DNA from: Chlamydiota bacterium
GTDB taxonomy: Bacteria > Chlamydiota > Chlamydiia > Chlamydiales > JAAKFR01
Reading direction: 5' to 3'
Assembly: GCA_021772465.1 (NCBI GenBank)
Contig: JAJFLX010000001.1
Location: 1-64,000, forward strand
DNA: 64,000 bases
Shown: one piece after another, positions 40,504 through 50,212 of the stretch
How positions within the stretch are numbered: position 1 is the first letter of the stretch
How the letters are laid out: every line of letters starts with the position of its first letter
Position numbers and translations under genes: made by a program
The notes under the pieces: generated by a model
What the model saw: the letters and a program-made list of their open reading frames with translations, nothing else
The model's database searches: none
Told to the model about the DNA's origin: nothing

Positions 40504-43500
40504 GTGAAACGGCCTATCACTCTCAAAAAAGTCTCAGTACACAACCTCCAAGCTGTCGATCTTACTCTCGAGACGGGTGAGTTGATTGCTTTTACAGGCG
40601 TCTCAGGATCGGGAAAATCATCCCTAGCTTTTGACACCATTTTTATTGAGGGCCAGAGGCGCTATATCGAGTCACTCTCAACTTATGCGCGCCGCTACCT
40701 GGGCGATATGAGCAAGCCCGATGTGGAACACGTTTCAGGACTCTCTCCGACGATTGCCATCGAGCAGAAAAGCGCAGGGAAAAACCCTCGATCAACTGTC
40801 GGCACTCTCACAGAGATCTACGACTACCTCCGAGTGCTCTATGCGCGTGTGGCTCTCCCTCACTGCCCTGTAAGTGGAGAGCCTGTTTCGCCAGAGAGCA
40901 AGGAGCGGATCATCAAAACCATCCAAGGGTACCCAAGTGGGACTAAGTTGATGATTTTAGCCCCCGTTGCAAAGGGAAAAAAGGGGGAGTTTAAAGACGA
41001 TCTTGCCTATTTCTTGAGACGGGGATTCACACGAGCTCGTGTAGATGGAGTCTTAGTTGACCTTGAAGAAGAGCTTCATCTCGATAAAAATCTGGCTCAC
41101 GACATCGACCTTGTCATCGATCGACTCATCATGAACGAAGAGAACCAATCTCGGGCTGCCGAGTCGGTCATGAGCGCTCTTGACATAGGGAAGGGAATGC
41201 TCACCATCCTTGAGATGGAGAGTCAAAATGAGACACTCTTCTCCACCCATGCCTACTCAAAAGGATCGGGGATCTACTACTCCTCGCTCGAACCTCATGA
41301 CTTCTCCTTCAATAGCCCCTCAGGAATGTGTCCCGCTTGCCATGGATTGGGTTTCACTCAGGAATTTCAACTCGAGACGATCATCGATCCCGAAAAGAGC
41401 ATTGCAGAGGATTGCTGCGCACTAGCGAGCTCATATCAAACCGTGCGGTTTGGAAATATTTATAATAACCTCGCGAAGCTCTATGATTTCGATGTGCACA
41501 CTCCTTGGAAGGACCTCCCCGACCGCGCGAAGCGAGTTTTTTTGGAGGGGACGGAAAAGAAGTGGGTGCAAATGCACTTTGTCCATCCCGTCCACCACAG
41601 AACTTGGACCGATTATGTTCAATGGCGCGGCGTGCTTCATGAGGCCAAAAGCCGTTTCGCTGAAGCCAAAAGTGAATCGTATCGTAAAAAGATGCGTGAG
41701 TGGATGCACGAGCAGATCTGCCCAGAGTGCCAGGGCTCAAAGCTTCGAGCCTACCCGGCCGCTGCGCAGCTAAAAGGTGCACGAATTCACGATTTAACAG
41801 CCCTCCCACTTGAGAAACTGGCACTGTTTTTCGAAGAGCTCGCCTTGGAGCCCCAAGAGCTTCAAATTGCCGAAGAGTTGCTCAAAGAGATCGTAGATCG
41901 CATTCAGTTTCTGCTCGATGTGGGCCTGCAGTACCTCTCGCTCGATCGGGCGGCCCCCACGCTCTCGGGAGGAGAGGCGCAACGCGTACGCCTCGCTTCT
42001 CAGGTGGGTTGCGGTTTGGTAGGGGTCACTTACGTTCTAGACGAGCCTTCAATCGGACTTCACCCGCGCGACAACAAAAAACTCATCCGCACCCTCAAGC
42101 AACTGCGAGACATGGGGAACACTGTGATTGTTGTCGAGCATGATGAAGAGACTATGCGCGCGGCCGATCGCATCGTCGATTTTGGTCCAGGCCCTGGTGT
42201 ACTCGGGGGGCAAATTCTCGTCAACGGATCGATACAAGAATTGCTCGCTCACCCAGAATCGATCACTGCCAAATACCTCAGTGGCAGAGAGTCTATTGAA
42301 ATTCCACATCTGAGAAGAAAGCCTGGCAAGGATAAAATCGAGATTTTAGGCGCCTCTCAAAATAATCTCAAAGGGGTGAATGCGACCTTTCCACTCCATC
42401 TTTTTTTGACCATCACTGGAGTATCGGGCTCTGGAAAATCTTCGCTCATCATCGATACGCTCTACCCAGCTCTAGCCAACCACCTCCACCATGCTGAGCA
42501 CAAGGTGGGATGCCACAAGAAGATCAAAGGCGTCGAGAAAATTGATAAAGTAATTGCTATCGACCAATCGCCAATAGGACGAACCCCGAGGTCCAACCCA
42601 GCAACCTACATCAAGATCTTCGACGAAATCAGAACTCTTTTTACCCAGCTCCCCGAAAGTGTGGTTCGCGGTTACACTCCAGGACGTTTTAGCTTCAATG
42701 TACGGCACGGGTCGTGCGCGCAATGCCTAGGGATGGGAATGATCCGAGTTGACATGGATTTTCTTGAAGACCAATGGGTTCCATGTGGAGTTTGCCGTGG
42801 TATGCGGTTTGATCAGGAGACCTTGTCGATTCGCTACAAGGGAAAGAACATCCACGAGGTACTCAAAATGACCATCGCGGAGGCGGCAGATTTTTTTGCC
42901 AACATCCCCTCTTTGAAGCGAAAGCTGGATGTGATTGCTAGAGTCGGGCTGGAATACATTGAACTGGGACAACCCTCCACTACCCTCTCTGGGGGTGAAG
43001 CGCAACGGATCAAACTCGCCAAAGAGCTGGTCCGCCCGGGGACTGGAAAGACGCTCTACATCCTCGATGAGCCCACAACTGGCCTGCACTTTCACGACAT
43101 CAAAGCGCTCCTTGCAGTACTCCATGAACTGGTTGATCGTGGGAACACTGTCTTGCTCATCGAACACAACATGGATGTGGTTAAAACTGCCGACTGGATC
43201 CTTGACCTTGGACCTGAGGGGGGTGAAGGAGGGGGAGAGATCCTAGCTGAAGGGAGCCCTGAAAAGCTCGCAAAAATGCAGACTCCGACAGGCGAAGCGC
43301 TGCGAGCGGCTCTTGGTCCCAAGCCTGATCTGAACCCAGAAATTACCTCTTCGCCTCACGGGAAAGAGGTCCAAGCAATCACCGTTAAAGGAGCGGAACA
43401 AAACAACCTCAAACACCTCAACTTGAGTATTCCTAGAGGAAAACTCACGGTCTGTACTGGCCCCTCTGGATCGGGAAAAAGCTCTCTTGCTTTCGAAACG

Positions 43501-46077
43501 ATCTACGCAGAAGGGCAGAGGCGTTACATCGAGTCGCTCTCCCCTTATGCGAGGCAGTTTGTAAAACAGATGCCCAAGCCCAAGCTCTCACAAATCGAAG
43601 GGCTCTCCCCTGCCATTGCCATCGAACAAAAAGCGGCCGCTGGCAACCCTCGAAGCACCATCGGAACGATGACTGAGATCTATGATTACCTTCGAATTCT
43701 TTTTGCTCAAGCTGGCACTCCTCATTGCCCTGAATCTGGAGAGAGGATCGAGTCGATTACACCTGAGTATGTCTCTGACAAAATCATGGAGTACCCAGAA
43801 GGGGAAAAGATCACTCTTCTCGCGCCGCTTGCAATCCGCAAAGGAGAGGCGTTTGAAGACCTAATTGCTCGCCTCCAGCAGCAAGGTTTCGTCCGCATCC
43901 GTTTGGGCGAAGAGATCTACGAGCTCGACGAGTCGATCCCCTACGACAGGCTGCGCAAACAGACGCTCGCTCTTGTCATCGACCGGATCAAAGTGGGCCC
44001 GAGAAGTGAGTCGCGACTCCGCCAAGCAGTAGAGTCTGCCGCGCTGATAGGCGAGGGAAAGCTCTTAGCTGCTAGAGAGGAGGGTGATGTACTTTTCAAC
44101 CTAGCCTTTGCTGTTCCCTCGACTGGGAAATCTTACCCCGAGATCACACCCCACACTTTCTCCTTTAACAGTGCTGAAGGGATGTGCCTTGAGTGCGCGG
44201 GACTCGGCTACCAGTATGGCGCCCATCTCGAAAGTCACCCTGAGGTGATGACTCTCTCCACTTTAGGACTCCTGCGAGAGCTTTGGAGTGAAAATCGCAT
44301 CGCAGTTTTCAACCAGCTCCTCAAAAAAAGAGGAATTGATCCGAAAATACGTCTCTCTGAGCTAAGTGAAAAGGAGCGCTCTTTTCTCTTTAAAGGATCC
44401 CATGAAATTCACGAGGGCCCTGGATACCGATTCGAATGGCTTGGATTCGAGCCTATCCTAGCTAAAGCAGGGCGAATTGCACGTAGTAATATACGCACTC
44501 CCCTCCTCAAGCTCCTCGATGAGATTGTTTGCCCGACCTGCCAAGGATCTCGTTTAACCTCTCTTGCTCGGCATGTCACCTTAGGGCCCCACTCTATCGA
44601 TTCTCTCTGCCGCATCCCCCTTCATGAAGCGCTCGATTTCTTAAAAACCCTCCGTTTGCCGCCAAAACAACAAAAGGTTCTTGAGGAGGTTCTCAAACAA
44701 CTTATTGAAAGACTCCTTTTCCTCAACAAAGTGGGGCTAGGCTACATCACCCTAGATCGAAGAGCTCCGACTCTAAGCAATGGGGAGGCGCAGCGTATCC
44801 GACTTGCAAGACAACTGGGCAGCAGCCTCACGGGGATGCTCTATGTGCTCGATGAGCCTACTATTGGCCTCCACCCTCATGACAATGCTCAATTAAACGA
44901 TGCTCTTCTTACTCTCAAAGAGTTAGGCAACACCCTTCTGCTTGTTGAGCACGACCCTCAAACGGTTGCAACAGCTGACTACCTTCTCGATTTTGGACCT
45001 GGAGCGGGACACCTCGGGGGTCACATTACAGCTCGTGGGAGCTACGATGAAGTGCTAGCAAACCCGAACTCTTTGACAGGAGCCTACCTCTCTGGAAGAA
45101 AAACGGTCACAAAGCGCAAAAAACGGCGACAAGCGAAAGCGCATTTTCCTGTCGAAGCAGCCGCTCTCAACAACTTAAAAAATATCTCCATAGCCCTTCC
45201 TATTGGGGTGATGACAGCACTAACGGGTGTTTCGGGTTCGGGAAAATCGACTCTGATGCATGAGGTGATTCGACCCAAAGTGCGCGCATTGCTCGATGAG
45301 GGCGAGCCATTCAACAAACTCATCGTCATCGACCAAAACCCGATTGGGCATACGGTGCGTTCGGATGTGGGAACTTACGTCGAAGTGCTCACTCACCTGC
45401 GTACCTTCTACGCCTCTTTAGGAGGCGCCCGCACTCGTGGGCTTCAACCCCACCACTTCAGCTACAACCACCGAAAAGGGATGTGTACTCGATGCTGGGG
45501 ACTCGGATATAGAAAAATCGAGATGCTTTTTCTTCCTCCTGTCAAACTCGAATGCGACCAATGCAACGGCATGCGGCTCAACCCGCTCTCTCTTGAAGTT
45601 GAGTACCATGGTATGAGTTTTGGAGAGCTACTTTGCCTTACAGTGAATCAAGCTCTCGAGGCCTTTGCCCTCCTTCCAAAAGTGACCCGCATCTTAAAAA
45701 CATTGCAATCAGTGGGGCTAGGTTACCTCAAACTCGGCCAAGAAATTGCGACACTATCGGGAGGAGAGGCGCAACGGATGAAACTGAGTCGTGAGCTTTC
45801 TAAACGAGGAACGGGAAAAACCCTCTACTTGCTCGATGAGCCAACAACGGGTCTGCATCCCGATGACATCGAAAAGCTCCTCAATCTGCTCCATAGACTT
45901 GTCGATAAGGGCAATACTTTGCTTGTGATCGAGCACAATATTGAGATGATCCAAAGCTGTGATTTCCTGATTGATCTAGGACCGGGGGCGGGAGAGGCCG
46001 GGGGTGAGATCGTAGCTACTGGTACCCCTGAAGAGGTGGCAGAGCATCCCCATTCGCTCACAGGGAGCTACTTGTAA
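40504..46077 (+). CDS. uvrA: Double-length UvrA (two complete UvrA proteins fused)
   Basis: Damage-recognition ATPase of nucleotide excision repair. At 1,857 aa it holds two full UvrA units (about 1-945 and 955-1857), the arrangement known from chlamydiae (CT333). Four intact Walker A motifs (GVSGSGKSSLAF, GVSGSGKSSLII, GPSGSGKSSLAF, GVSGSGKSTLMH), zinc-finger CxxC pairs (CPACHGLG/CPECQGSK and CAQCLGMG/CGVCRGMRF in unit 1; CLECAGLG/CPTCQGSR and CTRCWGLG/CDQCNGMR in unit 2) and four signatures are visible. Three signatures read LSGGEAQR, but the first of unit 2 reads LSNGEAQR. GTG 40504 is the start, without a clear ribosome site. The long single frame without breaks argues for a functional fusion. 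Confidence 0.97.
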   Translation: MKRPITLKKVSVHNLQAVDLTLETGELIAFTGVSGSGKSSLAFDTIFIEGQRRYIESLSTYARRYLGDMSKPDVEHVSGLSPTIAIEQKSAGKNPRSTVGTLTEIYDYLRVLYARVALPHCPVSGEPVSPESKERIIKTIQGYPSGTKLMILAPVAKGKKGEFKDDLAYFLRRGFTRARVDGVLVDLEEELHLDKNLAHDIDLVIDRLIMNEENQSRAAESVMSALDIGKGMLTILEMESQNETLFSTHAYSKGSGIYYSSLEPHDFSFNSPSGMCPACHGLGFTQEFQLETIIDPEKSIAEDCCALASSYQTVRFGNIYNNLAKLYDFDVHTPWKDLPDRAKRVFLEGTEKKWVQMHFVHPVHHRTWTDYVQWRGVLHEAKSRFAEAKSESYRKKMREWMHEQICPECQGSKLRAYPAAAQLKGARIHDLTALPLEKLALFFEELALEPQELQIAEELLKEIVDRIQFLLDVGLQYLSLDRAAPTLSGGEAQRVRLASQVGCGLVGVTYVLDEPSIGLHPRDNKKLIRTLKQLRDMGNTVIVVEHDEETMRAADRIVDFGPGPGVLGGQILVNGSIQELLAHPESITAKYLSGRESIEIPHLRRKPGKDKIEILGASQNNLKGVNATFPLHLFLTITGVSGSGKSSLIIDTLYPALANHLHHAEHKVGCHKKIKGVEKIDKVIAIDQSPIGRTPRSNPATYIKIFDEIRTLFTQLPESVVRGYTPGRFSFNVRHGSCAQCLGMGMIRVDMDFLEDQWVPCGVCRGMRFDQETLSIRYKGKNIHEVLKMTIAEAADFFANIPSLKRKLDVIARVGLEYIELGQPSTTLSGGEAQRIKLAKELVRPGTGKTLYILDEPTTGLHFHDIKALLAVLHELVDRGNTVLLIEHNMDVVKTADWILDLGPEGGEGGGEILAEGSPEKLAKMQTPTGEALRAALGPKPDLNPEITSSPHGKEVQAITVKGAEQNNLKHLNLSIPRGKLTVCTGPSGSGKSSLAFETIYAEGQRRYIESLSPYARQFVKQMPKPKLSQIEGLSPAIAIEQKAAAGNPRSTIGTMTEIYDYLRILFAQAGTPHCPESGERIESITPEYVSDKIMEYPEGEKITLLAPLAIRKGEAFEDLIARLQQQGFVRIRLGEEIYELDESIPYDRLRKQTLALVIDRIKVGPRSESRLRQAVESAALIGEGKLLAAREEGDVLFNLAFAVPSTGKSYPEITPHTFSFNSAEGMCLECAGLGYQYGAHLESHPEVMTLSTLGLLRELWSENRIAVFNQLLKKRGIDPKIRLSELSEKERSFLFKGSHEIHEGPGYRFEWLGFEPILAKAGRIARSNIRTPLLKLLDEIVCPTCQGSRLTSLARHVTLGPHSIDSLCRIPLHEALDFLKTLRLPPKQQKVLEEVLKQLIERLLFLNKVGLGYITLDRRAPTLSNGEAQRIRLARQLGSSLTGMLYVLDEPTIGLHPHDNAQLNDALLTLKELGNTLLLVEHDPQTVATADYLLDFGPGAGHLGGHITARGSYDEVLANPNSLTGAYLSGRKTVTKRKKRRQAKAHFPVEAAALNNLKNISIALPIGVMTALTGVSGSGKSTLMHEVIRPKVRALLDEGEPFNKLIVIDQNPIGHTVRSDVGTYVEVLTHLRTFYASLGGARTRGLQPHHFSYNHRKGMCTRCWGLGYRKIEMLFLPPVKLECDQCNGMRLNPLSLEVEYHGMSFGELLCLTVNQALEAFALLPKVTRILKTLQSVGLGYLKLGQEIATLSGGEAQRMKLSRELSKRGTGKTLYLLDEPTTGLHPDDIEKLLNLLHRLVDKGNTLLVIEHNIEMIQSCDFLIDLGPGAGEAGGEIVATGTPEEVAEHPHSLTGSYL

Positions 46078-46109
46078 AATAATTGCATGTGGGTATAGAG
46101 TTCTTTTGT

Positions 46110-46967
46110 ATGCCCCTCAATTGCAACCCAGTCCTCTCCTCTCACTCTTTGACACTCACTAAGCTTTGCACCGTCAAATCTCTCACCAAGACGGTGCTAG
46201 CCATCCTCTTCACGACAGTCGCTGTTCTCTTTCTCCCACCGGTCGGTGTGGTACATTTTAACAAAGCTGAAGTGATCTCCTATCTCTCTTTTACCTTTGT
46301 CGCTACCTTGCTCCTCTCTTGCAGCCTCCCTCGCCCTAAGCGCACGCGGGTGGAGTCCATCGCACTGACCCCCGAGCCACCCGCACGTCCCTTTGGCAGA
46401 ACTCTTTTTCTCTCTTGCACAAATCCATCTGAAGAGTGTCAGGGTTGGCTTCAAAACCTACTGAGTCGTCCTGGCTTGACACAAGAAGGGCTCGAAGATG
46501 CACTCAATCAATCTCCTAATGCAGGAAACTTCAATGCTGGGGTGCTTCAATATGGAAAAGAGTACTTCGTCTTTGGAAATGGAACGCATTTGATTGCACG
46601 TGTGGGCGAGAATTCGCAATGTTTGCTCACAGGCGTAGATCTCTTCACTCAAACGCCTAGTCTCATAGATGACCGCGCATCGATTTATAGCAGCGCCCAA
46701 CAGAGCACTGCAACACTCACCCGTTCAATCTCCACTCTCACCCCTAGTGCCTCTTTTGTAAGAGAGAGCGCCCCTATTCGCGTATGCTCTTTCAGACGAG
46801 TAGTGGGCGAACAGCTTGTTATAGCGCCCCGGGACTTTTGGAAGGGACATATAAAACGACGCCTCCAAGAGATCATAGTGAGCGATTTAGAGGAACAAGA
46901 CACGCTCATGCTACTACAATCCCTCACTGATTGTGATCCTGAATCTCTCGGGGTTGTCAAACTGTGA
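46110..46967 (+). CDS. Hypothetical protein with bilobed membrane segment (Inc-like)
   Basis: 285 aa from ATG 46110; an in-frame TTG nine codons earlier is less likely. Two hydrophobic helices close together (TVLAILFTTVAVLFLPPVGV and ISYLSFTFVATLLLSC), separated by only about 8 residues, form the bilobed hairpin typical of chlamydial Inc proteins. A long C-terminal soluble part follows (FNAGVLQYGKEYFVFGNGTH, LVIAPRDFWKGHIKRRL). The soluble part vaguely recalls PP2C-type phosphatase strands, but the metal-binding aspartates are not evident. It is the first gene of a run ending in pknD. I do not recognise the family. Confidence 0.55.
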   Translation: MPLNCNPVLSSHSLTLTKLCTVKSLTKTVLAILFTTVAVLFLPPVGVVHFNKAEVISYLSFTFVATLLLSCSLPRPKRTRVESIALTPEPPARPFGRTLFLSCTNPSEECQGWLQNLLSRPGLTQEGLEDALNQSPNAGNFNAGVLQYGKEYFVFGNGTHLIARVGENSQCLLTGVDLFTQTPSLIDDRASIYSSAQQSTATLTRSISTLTPSASFVRESAPIRVCSFRRVVGEQLVIAPRDFWKGHIKRRLQEIIVSDLEEQDTLMLLQSLTDCDPESLGVVKL

Positions 46968-46989
46968 GGCTTGAGGTATCTTCAGTTTT

Positions 46990-47370
46990 ATGATCCCTCT
47001 GCACGTTGCTACAATTGAGCCCAAGCAGTATCTCTTTTTATTCCAAACAGCTGAAAACTGTTTTCAGTGGTTTTTAACCGACCCTAATTTTCAAAAAAAG
47101 CGCCCTCTAACTGACGGAGCCCCTACCCTTCCTCTCGCGATAAGGCAAGGATTTAAGAGGTGGGAGGGAGATTTTTTTTCCCTTCTCCGTTGCGGCTTCC
47201 GCTACACCCTCCCTGTCCGAGATGAGGTGGGGTGCAATGCACTTTTTCACCAAATGGCAGAGAGTTACAGTTCGAGCAATGGGCGCTACCTCGACGCGGA
47301 GCTAGGCCACCACTGCTATGTCGATTTTGCATCAGATGAGGCGCTAGCGCTTTGGAGAAAGATTCGATGA
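46990..47370 (+). CDS. Hypothetical protein upstream of pknD
   Basis: 126 aa, soluble, no signal peptide; rich in aromatic residues (YLFLFQTAENCFQWFLTD, FKRWEGDFFSLLRCGFRY). No recognised domain. It starts 22 bp after the preceding gene, and its stop overlaps the pknD start (ATGA), so it is translationally coupled to the kinase. A partner or substrate of PknD is possible from position only. Confidence 0.6.
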   Translation: MIPLHVATIEPKQYLFLFQTAENCFQWFLTDPNFQKKRPLTDGAPTLPLAIRQGFKRWEGDFFSLLRCGFRYTLPVRDEVGCNALFHQMAESYSSSNGRYLDAELGHHCYVDFASDEALALWRKIR

Positions 47371-50174
47371 ACGAAAAAATAGGGCGCTACGAAGTTTTAG
47401 AACTCATTGGAAAAGGGGGTATGGGTGAGGTTTGGCTCGCCTTTGATCCAGTCTGTGGAAGAAAAATTGCCCTTAAAAAAATTCGCTCCGACCTTAAAGA
47501 ACACCAAGCTATACGCCACCGTTTCTTGCGCGAAGCGCAGATCACCGCCCACCTCACTCACCCCGGCACAATTTCTGTCTTCTCAATCCACCAAGAGAAA
47601 GAAGATATCTACTACACCATGCCCTATGTTGAAGGCGACTCTCTTAAGCAAATTTTAAGAGATGCAGCCCTCTTGAAGGGGGTTAAAGGTTCTATTGCTT
47701 CCCTTCTCCCCATTTTTCGCACCGTCTGTCAAACGGTCTCCTACGCCCATTCTAAGGGGATTCTGCACCGCGATCTCAAACCTGAAAACATCTTAGTCGG
47801 AAAATTTGGTGAGGTCATTTTATTGGATTGGGGCCTGGCTCAAATGATCCAAGATCAACATGAAGAGCTAAATATTGAGTGCAAAGAGATCGAGCCTCAT
47901 CTCACGATTCCTGGCAAGCTTGTGGGCACTGTCTCTTACATGGCACCCGAACGCGCCAATGGAGCTCAGGCCTCTGTTGCTACAGATGTCTACGCCTTAG
48001 GGGTGATCCTCTATCAGATTTTAACTCTCCACCTCCCCTTTAAACGCTCTTCGCTCAAAGAATTTCAAAAAAACCTCTCTTTAGAAAAGCTGCTCGATCC
48101 TGAAGAGAGTGCTCCCTACAGAGAGGTCCCTCCAAGCCTTTCAGCACTTGTGAAACGCGCCCTTCATCCCGCTCCTCATGAGCGCTACCAAACGGTAGAG
48201 TCGATTCTCGACGACTTGAAAAATCATATGGAGGGCCGCTCAGAATGGTTTGAAGCGGGAGTGCTTAACATCCATCAAAAAAAAGACTGGGAATTTCACG
48301 AAAATGTGCTCATCGCAAAACATGCTGCCCTCACCCGCACGCTTGAAGCCGCCGACTGGGTGAGTGTGATGGTTTCGAAGGCCTCATTTGCAGAAAAAAC
48401 GCGCATTGAAGCTACACTTAGAATTGGTCTAGATGGAGCTGGGATTGGCTTTTTGCTCTCAGTTCCCGATGCGGCCAAGCGAGATCTGCCGCTTGAGGGA
48501 TACTGTTTGTGGCTTGGAACCGACGAAAATCAGGGAGTCTCTCTTTTTCGCAATACGATAGAAGTGTTGCACAAGCCAAGTGTTGCTCTCAAGCAGGGGA
48601 AGTGGCACCAGCTCGTTATTGAAAAAGTCGATCTCACCATCCATGTAAGTCTTGATGGCAAAGAGCTTCTCTCTTATGTGAGCTACCTTCCCCTCTTTGG
48701 CAACCACTTGGGAATTTTAGCGCAAGATGATCACTTTGAGCTTAAACCGATGCTTGTCTCCGTCGGAGGGCAAAGCCTACGGGTCAGCTGCTTGTCGATT
48801 CCCGACGCCTTTTTAGCAAGCAAAGATTACGATCGAGCCCTCTCTGAGTACCGGAGGATTGGCAATAGCTTCCCAGGTCACACAGAAGGGCGTGAAGCTC
48901 TTTTCCGCGCAGGGATCACGGTGCTCGAAAAAGCGCGCACAGCTAAGAGCTCGAAACAAATGGAGGCGAACTACTCTTTGGCTCTAGAGGAATTCGCTAA
49001 GCTCCATAACACCCCTGGAGCCCCCCTCGAATACTTGGGGAAAGCTATTGTTTACCAATCTCTTAGAGACCATTTGGAAGAGATTAAATGTTTAGAACTA
49101 GGACTTAGACGCTACGCAAAACACCCCTTGTCAGATGCACTTCGCCAGCAGATCATCTACCGCATGCATGAGGCCTCTCAAACCGATCGCCGCTCAGCTT
49201 ATCAGCTCATCCTTATTGTGCTAAGGCTCTTACCAGATCGAGTCCCAAGCGAAGATGCCAAACGGCTCTTTACCTACCTAATCCACCACTGGGAGCCTCT
49301 TTTCTTTTTTGAGAGCGGGATCGACTCCTCCTCGGTTGGAAAAGAGAAACCAAGTGAAATCCGTTTTGCCGCTACCCTCGCTTTTTGGCTCGCAGCTCCC
49401 TACACATTGCTCGAAATCTACCAAGAACTTGCCATAATTGAGCCTTTTGATGCGGTATTGCTCGGCGATCTGATCTACTCACTTTTTGAGCTCGGCTCTT
49501 TCTCTTTGGCACGGCAAATCATGGACGAAGCAGCTGCTCTCAAAAGTAAGCTCCCTTATAATCAAGGGCAAGCGATTCACCAAACTCTTGAGAGTTTAAC
49601 TCCCCTTTGGATCTGCCATAGTGAATCATTAACAAAAGCTCTTGAATCTACAAATTTAGATTTTAGAGCGCTCAACTACCTGATGCAGCAGGCGCTCAAG
49701 AGCGATCAAGAGCCGTGCGTTTTTGAGCTAGCCAAGAGGATAAAGGTCCCTTTATCGCGTGAAGATCAAATTCGATTGGATGCCAACCTCATCTGGGCCC
49801 ACCTTAAGCGTAAAGAGATAGACGAAACAAGCCGTATCTTTGACTCTTACCCGCTCGAGCTTCTCAACCAAGAAGGAACCCTGCTCCACCCCCTCTTCGG
49901 CTGTTTTTTGTTGCTCACTGAAGGCGAAGAGATCGCTAAAATCCACTTTTCAGGGGTGATCGATACTCCTTTCCCTCGCTCTTGGGCACTACTTAGCCAC
50001 GAGCTTACTAACAAAATTACCGAATCCATTGCGTGGTACAGCACTTCCTTTATGTGGGAGAGAAGGCAGCTTTATCGGCAGATGGCTCTCTACTACTGCT
50101 GCGCAGAAAATCCCGACCTCGAGGCCTACTACCGTCATCTAGAAAGCGAGGAGTACATCTCCATCCCAGAGTAA
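47367..50174 (+). CDS. pknD: Serine/threonine protein kinase PknD
   Basis: 935 aa from ATG 47367 (C. trachomatis PknD is about the same length). N-terminal Hanks-type kinase: GKGGMGEVWLAFDP (glycine loop), KIALKKI (ATP-binding Lys), GILHRDLKPENILVG (catalytic loop with Asp and the basic residue), ILLDWGLAQ (DFG replaced by DWG), GTVSYMAPERANG (activation and P+1 loop) and DVYALGVILYQIL. From about 300 comes a beta-rich concanavalin/LamG-like stretch (WHQLVIEKVDLTIHVSLDGK), then alpha-helical TPR-like repeats to the end. No membrane segment is evident. Followed by valS 38 bp downstream, as CT301/CT302. Confidence 0.92.
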   Translation: MNEKIGRYEVLELIGKGGMGEVWLAFDPVCGRKIALKKIRSDLKEHQAIRHRFLREAQITAHLTHPGTISVFSIHQEKEDIYYTMPYVEGDSLKQILRDAALLKGVKGSIASLLPIFRTVCQTVSYAHSKGILHRDLKPENILVGKFGEVILLDWGLAQMIQDQHEELNIECKEIEPHLTIPGKLVGTVSYMAPERANGAQASVATDVYALGVILYQILTLHLPFKRSSLKEFQKNLSLEKLLDPEESAPYREVPPSLSALVKRALHPAPHERYQTVESILDDLKNHMEGRSEWFEAGVLNIHQKKDWEFHENVLIAKHAALTRTLEAADWVSVMVSKASFAEKTRIEATLRIGLDGAGIGFLLSVPDAAKRDLPLEGYCLWLGTDENQGVSLFRNTIEVLHKPSVALKQGKWHQLVIEKVDLTIHVSLDGKELLSYVSYLPLFGNHLGILAQDDHFELKPMLVSVGGQSLRVSCLSIPDAFLASKDYDRALSEYRRIGNSFPGHTEGREALFRAGITVLEKARTAKSSKQMEANYSLALEEFAKLHNTPGAPLEYLGKAIVYQSLRDHLEEIKCLELGLRRYAKHPLSDALRQQIIYRMHEASQTDRRSAYQLILIVLRLLPDRVPSEDAKRLFTYLIHHWEPLFFFESGIDSSSVGKEKPSEIRFAATLAFWLAAPYTLLEIYQELAIIEPFDAVLLGDLIYSLFELGSFSLARQIMDEAAALKSKLPYNQGQAIHQTLESLTPLWICHSESLTKALESTNLDFRALNYLMQQALKSDQEPCVFELAKRIKVPLSREDQIRLDANLIWAHLKRKEIDETSRIFDSYPLELLNQEGTLLHPLFGCFLLLTEGEEIAKIHFSGVIDTPFPRSWALLSHELTNKITESIAWYSTSFMWERRQLYRQMALYYCCAENPDLEAYYRHLESEEYISIPE

Positions 50175-50212
50175 ATTGCTCTGAAATGAGAAATGGATTA
50201 TAATTGCCGCCC

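Noticed and set aside
40504..46077. Double uvrA as a possible assembly duplication
   Set aside because: The two halves differ strongly in sequence and zinc-finger spacing, and tandem UvrA is an established chlamydial feature.
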